In this document: positions 1 to 54,260 of the stretch, one piece after another
How positions within the stretch are numbered: position 1 is the stretch's first letter
Layout: the number at the start of each line of letters is the position of its first letter
NCBI RefSeq assembly: GCF_902459465.1
Contig: NC_047068.1
Location: forward strand, 17,507,195 to 17,571,194
Length of the DNA: 64,000 nucleotides
Source: Asterias rubens
Lineage: Eukaryota > Echinodermata > Asteroidea > Forcipulatida > Asteriidae
Direction: 5' to 3'
Notes under the pieces: model-generated
Told to the model about the DNA's origin: nothing
The model's database searches: none
What the model saw: only the letters and a program-made list of their open reading frames with translations
Position numbers and translations under genes: made by a program

Positions 1-1474
1 TGTATGCATTGTTATCTATGTGAAATTATTGGGGGTTACAACCATCTTCCAAAACCACCTTTGCTTTCACATCATTTACCGTCAATATGTTAGCGTTTGG
101 CCGGAGAAAATTCCTTGTGGAAAAGGACTTAAGTCTACTTTGAATGGCCATAGCAGGGAATTGAACCAGGTGGTGAGAAGCAAAAGCTCTACGCACAAAC
201 CAACCATACCATCCTAAAAGCACAGTCTCTGGATCTACTATGGTACATCAATCTCTGGCAAGGGGATATAAATGATTATCAAGGAACCCTCTTTGACCAA
301 ATTTGTTTGACATTAAAACTTACAAATTGGGTAGATTCAGCAAATGGTTCTCTGAACTAACGATGTGAAACCTTCTTACCTGTACCAAGTAATACACCAC
401 AGCCACTGGCAGTATGACGGCAGCAAAAGCAGGCGTACTGAGCGTGATGATTATTAGTGTTGCGAGGATACGGATCACGGCCGCGATAAACGTTGACAGG
501 CTGGTGGGGATGACGTCATCGATCATGTAGGTGTCTTTGCTGAAACGGTTAAGGATACGTCCCATCGGAGTGGTGTCGAAGAAGGACATTGGGGCATGGA
601 GTACAGTAGTGAGTAGTTGACAGTAGAGCCTCTGGGCTGCATGGAGGGCTCCGAAAGTCAGAAGGAGGGCAGCTATGAGCAGCATTGCACCTGCGGAAGA
701 AATTACACAAATGTTTGCTTGAAGGGTCGTGGGTTCACATCCCACCCCAGTAATATGCCTGTGATTTTTTTCGCAGAACTCAAGAATATACCGAGTATTA
801 CAGTCCTTCACGCATGGGTGTATATGGGTAAAACCAAAAAAATTAATGTTCTCAATCCCCGATGCAAATTTAATCTATCAAATGTTTGCTTGTTGTTTAG
901 ATGATCTTCCCGTCAATTGAACTCAGCGAAAATTGAGCTCTGAAAAATATTCTGACCTGTTTTTAAATCAATTAATAATTATTATTATTACATTTATTAT
1001 TATTATTATTACATTTTTAAAGAAAAAAAGGCTCTCAAATTAATGAACCCCCCTTACAACACAATAACTTGGTTCACATAAATAAAGTATGGCTTCCAGT
1101 GCAGTTAAGTTGATGTTGCAATTCATATTGAAATAGGGACGATCAAAATCGAGATAATGTATCAGTTGGTATACAACAGTATACTATTGGTTTAAAAAAA
1201 TTGACGGACCAGTCAAAAACATGGCGGACCAGTGGAAAATCGAGCCAACTGGTCCTGCTAGCCAGTTAAACAAAAAGTTAAGGGCAACCCCTGCCTTTTA
1301 TTTTTGATGTGTGCAATTCAACCTTTGGGCTGCATCGTTTTAACAAACCAATAATTGTATTAAGTATTAATAACCGCCATGCTGGCAACAACCAATCTCT
1401 CTCATTGATTTAAAATGTATGATTATAACTTGCACAAGAAATTTGTATTCAGTACTAGTCGACAACACTTATTC

Positions 1475-1553
1475 TAGTCATTGTGAAATCAGCGGTTCCG
1501 AACCCACAACCTTGTGATTGCAAGTCCTGCAGTCTAACCACTGGACCACCACC
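1475..1553 (-). mobile_element. tRNA-derived SINE head next to an exon 21 donor
   Basis: On the minus strand an A-box-like GGTCCAGTGGTTAGACTG is followed by a B-box-like GGTTGTGGGTTCGGAACC at tRNA-like spacing. There is no acceptor-stem pairing, so it is not a tRNA gene. It starts about 10 bases inside the intron after exon 21. The same element is at about 17935-18013 in the right copy. Confidence 0.6.
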
Positions 1554-1810
1554 TAAATACTTACCCTGAGTTAGTCCAATGCCACCATAAACCAGAAGGT
1601 ACTTGTCTCGTACGCTTGTCGGCAACGTGCCATTAATGGGTACTTCACTGCTCCATTTGTTTAGCCAAACATTGGAAAGGACGGAGGCCGCGTTGTACAA
1701 AGAATAGAAGAGTATAACTAGCAGGAAAAGGAAGGTGTTGACAGCTCGGATGTATGTAGTAAAGACAGAGAAGTTCACCTACATGGGGACATTAAATGAT
1801 ATATGTTAAT

Positions 1811-2208
1811 GTCACTAGACACTATTGGTAACTGTCAAAGACTAGTCAACACAGTTGGTGTATCTCAACATATGCATAAAATAACAAAACCTGTGAAAAT
1901 TTGAGCTCAATCGGTCGTCCAAGTTGCGAGATATTAATAAAAGAAGAAAAAAACCGGCACTGGTCACATCATGGTCACACAAAGTTGTGTGCTTTCAGAT
2001 GCTTGATTTTGAGACCTTAAATTCTAAATCTGAGGTCTCGAAATCAAATTCGAAAAAACTACTTCTTTCTTGAAAAATACGACACTTCAGAGGGAGCTGT
2101 TTCTCACAATATTTTATACTATCAACCTCTCCCCATTACTTGCAATCAAGAAAGGTTTTATGATAATAATTATTTTGAATAGTTACCAATAGTGTCCACT
2201 GCCTTTAA
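1811..2208. mobile_element. MITE with GGCAGTGGACACTATTGG-type ends (copy at 18271-18668)
   Basis: The ends are imperfect inverted repeats (left CACTAGACACTATTGGTAA, right ACCAATAGTGTCCACTGCC followed by TTTAA). The interior holds a self-complementary stretch around GAGGTCTCGAAATC. It matches the intact copy at 44081-44467. It carries no ORF, so it is non-autonomous. Confidence 0.8.
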
Positions 2209-2303
2209 TGAAAATTAATGGCATTAAAAACTCACTGGGTAGGAAGTACAGCAGCTTTAGATAGTATAACGCATTTTGAGAAAACCTTGCACTTCAAAGC
2301 ACT

Positions 2304-2870
2304 CAAACTCTGATGTTTCTGATCAGCAGAGTGTGGGTTTGAGTCCGGGTCTTGACCCTTGATACAAAGAGCACTGAAGTCCTGAATCTCATTTCTGCTT
2401 TGTGTTTCAAACTCTGATGTTTCTGATCAGCAGAGTGTGGGTTTGAGTCTGGGTCTTGACCCTTGCTACAAAGAGCACTGAAGTCCTGAATCTCATTTCT
2501 GCTTTGTGTTTCAAACTCTGATGTTTCTGATCAGCAGAGTGTGGGTTTGAGTCCGGGTCTTGACCCTTGCTACAAAGAGCACTGAAGTCCTGAATCTCAT
2601 TTCTGCTTTGTGTTTCAAACTCTGATGTTTCTGATCAGCAGAGTGTGGGTTTGAGTCCGGGTCTTGACCCTTGCTACAAAGAGCACTGAAGTCCTGAATC
2701 TCATTTCTGCTTTGTGTTTCAAACTCTGGTGTTTCTGATCAGCAGAGTGTGGGTTTGAGTCCGGGTCTTGACCCTTGCTACAAAGAGCACTGAAGTCCTG
2801 AATCTCATTTCTGCTTTGTGTTTCAAACTCTGGGTTTCTGATCAGCAGAGTGTGGGTTCGAATCCCCAGC
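2304..2870. repeat. 104-bp tandem array, about 5.5 units (copy at 18764-19331)
   Basis: The word CAAACTCTG recurs at 2304, 2408, 2512, 2616, 2720 and 2824, exactly 104 bp apart. Each unit has a B-box-like GTGTGGGTTTGAGTCCGGG. The last copy keeps the more canonical GGGTTCGAATCCCC, so the array appears to be an amplified fragment of a tRNA-derived SINE. Single relatives occur near 23120-23180 and 38330-38380. Confidence 0.9.
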
Positions 2871-3093
2871 CGTGATACTTGTGTCCTTAAAGCCATTATA
2901 CACTTTCGGTAAAAAAAAAAAAAAAAAAAGTTCACAGATTTACAAATAACTTACAGGGTTTACAGAAGGTAGTGGTGAAAGACTTCTCTTGAAATATTAT
3001 TCCATGAAATACTTTACTTTGTGAGAAAACAGTAAAACATATAAATTCTCGATATCGAGAATTACGGATTATTTTAAACACATGTCATGACAC

Positions 3094-3470
3094 GGCAGAA
3101 CGTGCAGGTACAAGGGTGGGTTTTCCCGTTATTTTCTCCCGACTCCGATGACCGATTGAGCCTAAATTTTCACGGTTTGTTATTTTATATCGAAGTTGTG
3201 ATACACGAAGTGTTGGCCTTGGATAATACTGTTTACCGAAAGGGTCTAATGGCTTTAAGCAAAACACTTAACCATTGCTTCGACCTTCGGATGGAACGTA
3301 AAGCCGTTGGTCCCATGTGTTGTGTAACGCATGTAAAAGAACCCAGTGCACTTATTGAAAAGAAAAGGGGTTCGCCACGATGTTCCTGGCTGTGGCTGCT
3401 GTATGCGCCATAGCACCTTGTAAACCCTTTTAGGGTGCTACATAATTGGGTCTCAGAATTCACAAAAGGC
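3094..3470. repeat. Fragments of two dispersed repeat families
   Basis: Positions 3094-3245 resemble the inner part of the 44081-44467 MITE in reverse orientation. Positions 3255-3470 form a second family whose inverted relative is at about 20996-21190 (shared words such as GTAAAGC, CAGTGCAC and TAACCATTGC). Open frames here have no recognisable product. Confidence 0.5.
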
Positions 3471-3484
3471 ACAAAAGCCTCTGC

Positions 3485-3857
3485 TAAGCTTGGGCGATAT
3501 CGATTATTTACGATATATCGCCGACAATATATCGCGATATTCGATATAATCGCGATTAATTAAATTTGACATCATCAGTCTTCAAACTCCAAGTGAAAGT
3601 TGTAGAAGAGACAGTCAAAGCATAAGAGAGGTGTTCTAATGACCTATTCTTCTGGTTTTACTCCAAACCTATGGGGTGCGAGATGTCTCAGCTAGCAAAT
3701 ACATCGCGATATTTAATCGGTATCGCGATATATCGCGATTATCGCGATATATCGCGATATATCGATATTTCGATTAAAACCAAATCCATCCGATATCGAA
3801 ATCGTTTCCAAATTAATATCGCGATATTCGATAATATCGTGATATCGCCCAAGCTTA
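3485..3857. mobile_element. hAT-like MITE full of TATCGCGATA (copy at 19948-20321)
   Basis: Terminal inverted repeats are TAAGCTTGGGCGATATCG and its near complement, ending GATATCGCCCAAGCTTA. An 8-bp target-site duplication GCCTCTGC flanks it (3477-3484 and 3858-3865). An 8-bp duplication is the mark of the hAT superfamily. The interior is repeated TATCGCGATA palindrome and encodes nothing. Confidence 0.88.
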
Positions 3858-4544
3858 GCCTCTGCTTCACCTTAACCTAATTGTTATCCTACTTTAAGCT
3901 TCCTAATATATATATAACTATCTAAATCATTGTGAACTTTCATTTGTTGTCATATCCTAAGTATGTATTACTGTAAACTACTTATAATTTGAAAATAATT
4001 AACAAACTTTGTTAAATGTGTAAATGTACATGTAGGAGGGCAGCAAAGTGTGCAAATAAATACAATAGCTTCATTCCTGCCTTACCGAGCCTGTTTTAGA
4101 AGTCTCTTCTTCAATCAGAGTGTCACCATCTGCAGCCATCGTGCTCTTCTGATCCTTCTCCTTCTTCCTCTTACTCTGGGAAGGAAAGCCGTTCCAAACT
4201 GGAGGATTCACCGGACATTGAGCCCATCCTAAAAAAGAAATAAATAAAAAAAAAATCACTCCTAAATACAGAGTAGAATAACAATAAATAAAAACCCCAG
4301 TAATTGGTTCTTATATGGCGCTTTATCACACCTCTAGGGGCATATCTTGTTTTTACTTTGTTCTTTCTTTGTAAAGCACTGTGATACATTTTTTGTAAGA
4401 GCGCTTTATTAATGCCTTTGTAGTATAGTATAGTATACATGTAGTATATCAAAGCGCTCACTTTTATTTCCTGCAAGGTATGTGGAACCTCTATAATGAA
4501 GTATGAGACCTATTCTTTTATAGCACCATGGTTAACAAGGTGTA

Positions 4545-5044
4545 NNNNNNNNNNNNNNNNNNNNNNNNNNNNNNNNNNNNNNNNNNNNNNNNNNNNNNNN
4601 NNNNNNNNNNNNNNNNNNNNNNNNNNNNNNNNNNNNNNNNNNNNNNNNNNNNNNNNNNNNNNNNNNNNNNNNNNNNNNNNNNNNNNNNNNNNNNNNNNNN
4701 NNNNNNNNNNNNNNNNNNNNNNNNNNNNNNNNNNNNNNNNNNNNNNNNNNNNNNNNNNNNNNNNNNNNNNNNNNNNNNNNNNNNNNNNNNNNNNNNNNNN
4801 NNNNNNNNNNNNNNNNNNNNNNNNNNNNNNNNNNNNNNNNNNNNNNNNNNNNNNNNNNNNNNNNNNNNNNNNNNNNNNNNNNNNNNNNNNNNNNNNNNNN
4901 NNNNNNNNNNNNNNNNNNNNNNNNNNNNNNNNNNNNNNNNNNNNNNNNNNNNNNNNNNNNNNNNNNNNNNNNNNNNNNNNNNNNNNNNNNNNNNNNNNNN
5001 NNNNNNNNNNNNNNNNNNNNNNNNNNNNNNNNNNNNNNNNNNNN
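4545..5044. other. Assembly gap of exactly 500 N
   Basis: A run of 500 N of conventional size separates the left duplicated block from the rest. Order and orientation across it cannot be trusted from this sequence. Confidence 0.99.
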
Positions 5045-5707
5045 AAACTTGATAAAAACCACATTTTCGGGCAAAAGTGTGAAAAACCACATTTCGGGCA
5101 AAAGTTGTGAAAAACCATAAGACTATAGCCTTGTACACATTTTCATGCAAAGTCTGATAAAAACCACATTTTCGGGCAAAACTTGTGAAAAACCACATTT
5201 TCGGAAAAAAATTGATGAAACCATAAGAACATAGCCTTGTACACATTTTCAAGCAAAATTTTATAAAAACCACATTTTCGGGCAAAAATTGTGAAAAACC
5301 ATTAGACTATAGCCTTGTACACATTTTTAAGCTCAATTTGATTAAACCATAAGACTATAGCCTTGTACACATTTCAGGAAAATTTGATTAAAACCACATT
5401 TTCAGGCAAAACTTGATAAAAACACATTTTCGGGCAAAACTTGTGAAAAACCATAAGCCTTGTACACATTTTCAGGCAAAATTTGATAAAAACCACATTT
5501 TCAGGCAAAACTTGATAAATACCACATTTTCAGGCAAAACTTGTGAAAAACCATAAGACTATAACCGTGTACTTATTTTCAGGCAAAGTTTGATAAAACC
5601 ACATTTTCGGGCAAAATTTGTGAAAAACCATTAGACTATAGCCTTGTACATTTTCAGGCAAAACTTTATAAAATCCACATTTTCAGGCAAAATTTGATAA
5701 AAACCAT
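5045..5707. repeat. Irregular tandem repeat of GATAAAAACCACATTTTC units
   Basis: Short modules (GATAAAAACCACATTTTC with GGGCAAAA, and AAACCATAAGACTATAGCC with TTGTACACATTTTC) alternate about a dozen times with variable spacing. The array is cut on the left by the N gap, so its real length is unknown. It is not present beside the other copy of the duplicated block, which supports an artificial join. Confidence 0.9.
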
Positions 5708-5796
5708 AACTGACGTTTTCATACGTGTTACTTTCCTTTGTACCCTCTCCATACTTAGTTGTAGTAACTACTTCTTCTTCTTATCGTGTCCACACA

Positions 5797-7296
5797 CTAG
5801 ATGTTGTGCTTCAGCCAGAACTGAACACAGCTCCTAGCAATATCATTTTTCTCTGCAAGGTTCTCAGTTCTGCATTCTGCATTCTTGCTCCAGTAGGGGA
5901 CACTAGTAGGAACCACTTGCAAGAAAAGATAAATTAAACAGTTTATAGTAATTGCAGGCAAACAGTTTTTGTTTATGTGCAAAATCTCTTGCAAAGGTAT
6001 CTATGACCCCTCCCCCAGTGATATCATGGTTTTGTTTTAGTGTGATAAGTGATCAATGTTTTCCTGATTAATTTTCGAACCATTACTTATAACTTTTTCC
6101 CGTTAAAAGTAGTACTATGTGAGAAAGTTTGAGAAGTACTTTGTTTTTCTCCTTTTCTATCATCTACTCAGGGGGATGGTATACATGGTTTTAATTTAAT
6201 TTTTAAATCAATCATCACTCTCAAATTTATTACATTGACTGATGCACCTTTTGAAAGCTTGGACAAAATATTGACATAAAATCACACACTCAGCCTGTCA
6301 ATTTAAATCAAGACATGAAACTATTTTTTACTTCCGTTCCGTCAAACAAGAGCATCATGTATTCTACACAAATGTCACAGAGCACCATTTTTTGCCGAGC
6401 TTAATATTAAAAGCGTGGGTTCTGGACATACCTTTTAGGGGAGGGGGGTGCAGCTCCTTTATCAGAGGCTTGTCTTGGACATCTACTTGTTGATTGGTAC
6501 ATGTCTTTGCAGATGCTAAGCCTGATTGAAAAACAAGCGAAGTGGGAAATCGTTTAGTCTTAAAAAGCTCTTAGTTTGTCTTTAATGTCTGGCCACCAAA
6601 CATTAACGAAGACAAAACATTGAGAGAAGCAACAAAATGGTTGGAGGAGCTAATGCACATCAATATTGTGATTGTTCAAATCAAAATAAGCAACAGTATA
6701 TCAACATGTAAAACCTGACATACAATTATAAACTGCCTGTCATCTCAAATCAATAAAAAACAAGTTTGCAGTGGATATGCAAAATCCATCTCAAGTTGTC
6801 AATCTAACAAAAACACTACATTTAGCCGCAGTGTATGGCAGGATACGGCATGATACGACATGATAGGCATATACATGTATCACGTAAACGTTAATGTCAG
6901 AAATCGTGAGTTTGTTAAATTTTTACTCAATTTAATTGTGAATGTAATTGTATTAAAATGTACACATTTTAAAACACATAATTTGCGTGTCGTTTGTGTC
7001 TGCTTGGTCATCTGCCCCCACCCTGCCCCTCAGCCACGCCGCACACGGTGTTTTCGAATTCACCGCTAAATATATACAAAAGAAGCGGCGTTTGCTTTAT
7101 TTGTACCCCTTTTAAAAACTCATTTTCACCGTTGAATGACTCCAAAGGATGCTATAAGCATTATTCAACTCACCTAGCTACTGTTGCGGTGGTTTTGTTG
7201 TCTTAAGTTGGTAGCAAATGTGGAATATCTGCTGAGTAAACACGTAGTCCGTGAAGCTTTACACGTCAGCCATCTTGCATTGTGGACGCAGGTCAT
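5797..7296 (-). CDS. Candidate three-exon small mitochondrial protein, unknown family
   Basis: Exon 1 starts at ATG 7296 and reads a basic, Ser/Thr-rich leader without acidic residues, with LSRYSTFA resembling an R-3 cleavage site of mitochondrial presequences. Exon 2 is 6432-6521 (acceptor CAATCAG, donor AAAAG/GTATG). Exon 3 is 5797-5915, ending FWLKHNI and TAG. Exons 2 and 3 join in one frame through a phase-1 intron. Joining exon 1 in frame needs the weak donor after 7182 (AACA/GTAGC), giving 107 codons. The strong donor at 7173 would first include an in-frame TAG. Either the weak donor is used, an exon is missing, or the sequence has an error. I do not recognise the family. The C-terminal half is hydrophilic, with no membrane segment. 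Confidence 0.42.
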
Positions 7297-7312
7297 GTGC
7301 GCAGGCGCGCAA
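7264..7312 (-). promoter_or_regulatory. Housekeeping-type core promoter (NRF1-like, YY1-like, CRE-like)
   Basis: On the minus strand GCGCGCCTGCGCAC (7297-7310) resembles an NRF1 site. It is followed by CAAGATGGC (7269-7277), a YY1 box, and TGACGTGT, a CRE-like half site. This order just at and below the start of transcription is typical of genes for basic cell functions. It lies directly over the first candidate exon of the small mitochondrial gene. Confidence 0.5.
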
Positions 7313-10300
7313 ACCACTCAATTTGCATATACCATTGCTTTCACTCCAAGAACAAAATAACTTACAGTAACTGATATTTGATAAATTAGCTGACTAGCCC
7401 TCGAGTCAGTGTTTCGAAGAAGAATTCCTATCGTTTTTTTAAAGGAGAACAGGAAAAGAAGTTTTGTTTCCCTCATCTCTTATTATCATCCCTTTTGAAG
7501 AATGGAACATGCCATTTTTGCTATCAACATTTTAGCAAACCAATACAACCACCAGGTTAAGACAAATTACAAGTGGGGGGGGGGGGGGGGTAGCATTGAA
7601 GAGGGTGATATACACATCAATAATACACACACACATGTTCTTTATTGAATTGAAAACACTTTTGTTTATTAAATTTCGTTGGTTTACAAGATCCTAACCG
7701 AAACATAAAAGCTCACTGAGCTTAAAGTTTAAAGAAAACAAATTAATTACAAAATCCAAAGTCTACACAAAAGAAATTGACAATATTAAAATGAGCTTTA
7801 TGCCCAAGCCCTTCTCTTGCATTATTTTAAGTGCACTTCATTGGTAAATTATAAATGTAAAAACACTTCAATTGTGTGAGTACTTTGAAACACACTCTTG
7901 TAAAGGCCTCGTTTGTTTTGTGTTTAAAAGTATCCACAATAAATTAATTAAATCTTAATTAAATCTACTATTAAAGAAATATTGCTTCACAAACCCTTTT
8001 CTGCTAAGCAAAATAAGCACGATACCAGTCAAAAATGGTACATTGTATTCTGACCTATAACCTTATCCTGGTTTGCAAAATTAAAGTTACTCTATGAAAG
8101 TGGCCCAGAAATTATTTATTGTTTTGAATCAATCAATTTTCTACAAACTCCTAAACTGATTGGAAACAAGGGGTTCAATAAAATATATAAAACTATAACA
8201 AACATGTATTCTAGCAGAATCTTCCTCTACCACTATCAGAATGAAAACAAACAAAATATAAAACCCCAAATGTATTCATTATACATCAGATAAATAGAGC
8301 ACCAAATCAAATTGTGTAAGCTCACAAGGTACAATTTAGGAAAATATAGTAAGAAATTAAAGGAATGTAAAAACTCTCAATATGGTACACTTGTTAAATT
8401 TCAGGGAAAGTTTCTTTGACACTTAACATATTAAAAAAAATGTATGTATCTGGCAACGTGGAAAAGAATCCAAATATTAAGTCTTAATGTACACAAGTTC
8501 ACAACTCTTTAGAAATCACAGTGTAAAAAAGCACTAAACATTCAAAACTGGAAAGGAGAAAACAAAAATTTACCCTAAAAAACTTACAACCTTCTGATGC
8601 TCTTTTCAGTCTGCAGAGACATAGTTTAAGAAAATTTCAGCTTATGTTGTGCGACTTGCGTAATTTTTAAAAGGTATACAACTTTAAAAGTTTCAGAAGT
8701 TAATGGACTAACACTGTTTCTTACAACAGGGTACCAATTTCATATTGCTTAACATTTGTCTTGCTAAGCAGAAAGGAGCAGGATACCAGTCATAAATTCT
8801 ACATGTCACATGGTACTTTGTCTGGTTATCATATTGTGTTAAGCATAATTATTTTGTGCTAGTTACTTTTTAGAGAGCTTCTTCAGTACGAAAACAAGCT
8901 AAGCACAACAAAATTATGCTTACCAGAATATGGTTACCAGTCAAAATGCCTTTCTAAAGTACTATCTGTGACTTGTATCCTGCAAATGTTTGCTTAACAG
9001 AATTTGCTTTCTGCTAAAGAAGCTTCATAAAATTGTGCCAAGATGCAAATGTGACCTTTTTGTCATCAAAACAAATGAACAATTAAATTAATTTAACTTC
9101 TAAGATAAATTTACTCAGTTGAATTTCAAAATGTATGAGTTGACATAATATTAAAATACGTGGCATAAATTATTGCTAAAGTGAGGAATATAAAACATTT
9201 TGTGTTTACCGTACTAAAATATATACAGATATAAGCTACTCATATTATAAAACTATTACAGATATAAAAACTGGAAGTATCAAAGTATGGAGAATAGTTT
9301 AAGGTAAGATAAAATAGAATTAGCTGTTGCAATCTGCTTGCCAGCCAAAATGACCTACAGTATAAATGCAAAAAATAGACACTTCGACCCAGCAGAGTCG
9401 TTCTCTAAGCCTTTGAGACAGACTCTTCTACCATCCAAATGTCAGGCCATTAACTATTTGTTTGCAATAGTTTACAGTAAGTTATATTTGTTATTTGTTA
9501 AATAGATTTAAATTAACATAGTGAAAAGTTTATCATTATTGTTCAAATTAGAAAGAAAACAATGGATATAAGAATGATATGAGCTTATTTCCCTTTTTCA
9601 AATAAAACAGAACTTTTTATGGTGGCAGTATTTCAGCTTGAAATATTTCTATATCAAAAAAGAAGTTAGTTCAAAACAATAGTTGATAACTGTATTTTTT
9701 TTTAATCGCCATGTATCATGTTTAATGGGTCCGTTCGATTAGCTTCCCCAGGTCGACCCCGCGGTGCTCACTTGGGTGAGCCCCTGACAAGAGCTTAAAT
9801 AACGATCACTCACCCTCTCGTGGGGTAACGTCATGCACCTGGGGCCAGCCCCCAACTGACCCGCTCCACAAGCAGGGCACTGGGGGCTGACCTGGGTGAG
9901 CCCCTGGAATGACGTCAAAGCTATTCGAACACACTGTTGGCTTACCAGGTCGACCCAGGGAAGCTAAACGAAAGCACCCAATGTAGGTATAGGACCTGCA
10001 GCACACTAACATACACTCATCCTTGCAAATGGCAGAAAATTGAAGATGCGCATTATGTTAAAGTGCTCAGAGAAATCACAACATGATGGTACATTTAATA
10101 CATTTGAAATTTGTAATGCCTTCAACTCATTTACACGACTCTGAAAACTATTTGTGACCATCTAAAAAAATAATGGACAAAATCCAAACTAAATACAAAC
10201 AAGCACACCTTAACTTCTGGTAATTCAGACGGGTAATTAATTCAATACCTTAAGTTGGGTTGCCACTTTTGTTCTTTTTTTGGTATAAATCTAAAAAAAA

Positions 10301-10337
10301 AATAAAAATATTAAGTCTGCAAAAGAAATGATGCGTC
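7313..10337. other. AT-rich intergenic stretch or long ABCC 3' UTR
   Basis: No coding exon is visible on either strand. There is a 14-base G run at about 7577-7590. Minus-strand AATAAA motifs at 7641-7646 and 7675-7680 could end a very long transporter 3' UTR. Degenerate relatives of the GCTTAAGCA MITE family lie at about 7981-8050 and 8740-9010, and a copy of the AATGTCAGGCCATTAAC motif at about 9437-9453. Confidence 0.5.
9726..9980. mobile_element. 255-bp MITE with 33-bp terminal inverted repeats
   Basis: The left end TGGGTCCGTTCGATTAGC and the right end GCTAAACGAAAGCACCCA are imperfect reverse complements that continue through TTCCCCAGGTCGACC. The interior holds repeated GGGTGAGCCCC modules and is much more GC-rich than its surroundings. 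There is no ORF of interest and no clear target duplication. Confidence 0.75.
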
Positions 10338-10343
10338 TTTATT
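10338..10343 (-). terminator. Candidate polyadenylation signal of the ABCC transporter
   Basis: Minus-strand AATAAA lies about 400 bases downstream of the stop codon. It is the first canonical signal I see after the coding end. Signals at 7641-7680 are an alternative for a longer 3' UTR. Confidence 0.4.
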
Positions 10344-10740
10344 TCTTAAACACTTATTACCTTCTTCACACATAATAAGATATGTGGACGGTAAAAAGTG
10401 GAAATAAAAACATTTCGTTTTAAACCATGAACCTTCCCATGGTTAAAATCATGTTGGAATATAAATACTTTTGCAGGAAAAAAAATCCACAATATTTGAA
10501 ACAAAGAAAACCCAATTGAATCTTTTTAAAACTTGTTGTCCCCTCATCAAGATTAAAAGTTAAATAATTTTAAATGAAGCTTCACTGACTATTTCAATTC
10601 AGGCAAATGGACTCGATCATAGAATTAGATAAATCAATACAAAACAGAATATGAAGGTTATGTAATACAACACCATTCTGTGGCAGACCCAAACAGTCTT
10701 CGTCAGTTATCTTCGTCAGTGACCTGGTTTCTGTCTCTCT

Positions 10741-54057
<43,317 letters not shown>

Positions 54058-54260
54058 CGTCTAACTATGTTGCCACCTGCCAGCCAGTCGTTAGTGACTT
54101 CTGCAATGCCGACTTGTGACTTACATGTATTTTGACAAGAAGCACACAAACTATAGAAACCAAGTCTGCCGCGCACTGCACATGTCCGCATGATATGCAC
54201 AGTGCACGTGCCATTCAGTGGGCGTGGAATTACCGTAAACAACGTGAGCGCCCTCTTTTA
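54058..54260 (-). promoter_or_regulatory. ABCC 5' UTR and proximal promoter region
   Basis: Upstream of the start codon the sequence is more CpG-rich than the intron. On the minus strand CCACGCCC (a GC/CACC-type box, about 54219-54226) and CACGTG (an E-box, about 54205) are visible. There is no convincing TATA box at a fitting distance. The exact transcription start is not determinable here. Confidence 0.3.

Larger units (their letters stand above)
380..4228 (-). pseudogene. Duplicate of ABCC1-like exons 20, 21 and 22, frameshifted
   Basis: Three exons of the transporter recur: 4086-4228 (exon 20, interdomain linker), 1565-1778 (exon 21, start of TMD2) and 380-690 (exon 22, TMD2 helices). 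All keep GT-AG splice sites. Exons 21 and 22 have the same lengths as in the main gene (214 and 311 nt). Exon 20 is 143 nt instead of 145: TA is missing near 4180, which turns the codons after Pro-Glu into TAA and would end translation. The exons lie downstream of the gene's own stop codon, with no exons of their own for NBD2 in view. I treat this as an assembly duplicate. A real broken partial duplication is the alternative. Confidence 0.85.
1..4544. repeat. Left copy of a 4.5-kb duplicated block (partner 16451-21020)
   Basis: Position 1 aligns to 16451 and the match runs, in the same orientation, to the N gap. The offset grows from 16450 to 16475. I counted 14 length differences, and in every one this copy is the shorter, totalling exactly 25 bases. 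I noticed only one clear substitution (G693 against A17143). The block holds copies of ABCC exons 20-22, two MITEs, a 104-bp tandem array and a tRNA-like SINE. The indel-only, one-sided pattern fits a lower-quality duplicate contig better than a true paralogue or a second haplotype. Confidence 0.95.

Noticed and set aside
2304..2870. CRISPR-like array
   Set aside because: Units are contiguous and 104 bp long with no unique spacers, and the genome is eukaryotic.
3087..3413. 108-residue plus-strand ORF (duplicated at 19550-19876)
   Set aside because: It spans two repeat fragments, and its frame is explained by the repeats.
380..4228. Mutually exclusive alternative exons of the ABCC gene
   Set aside because: The copies lie beyond the gene's stop codon, are nearly identical including introns, one is frameshifted, and they end at a gap.
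4496..5285. Open frames across the N gap
   Set aside because: They consist of unknown bases.
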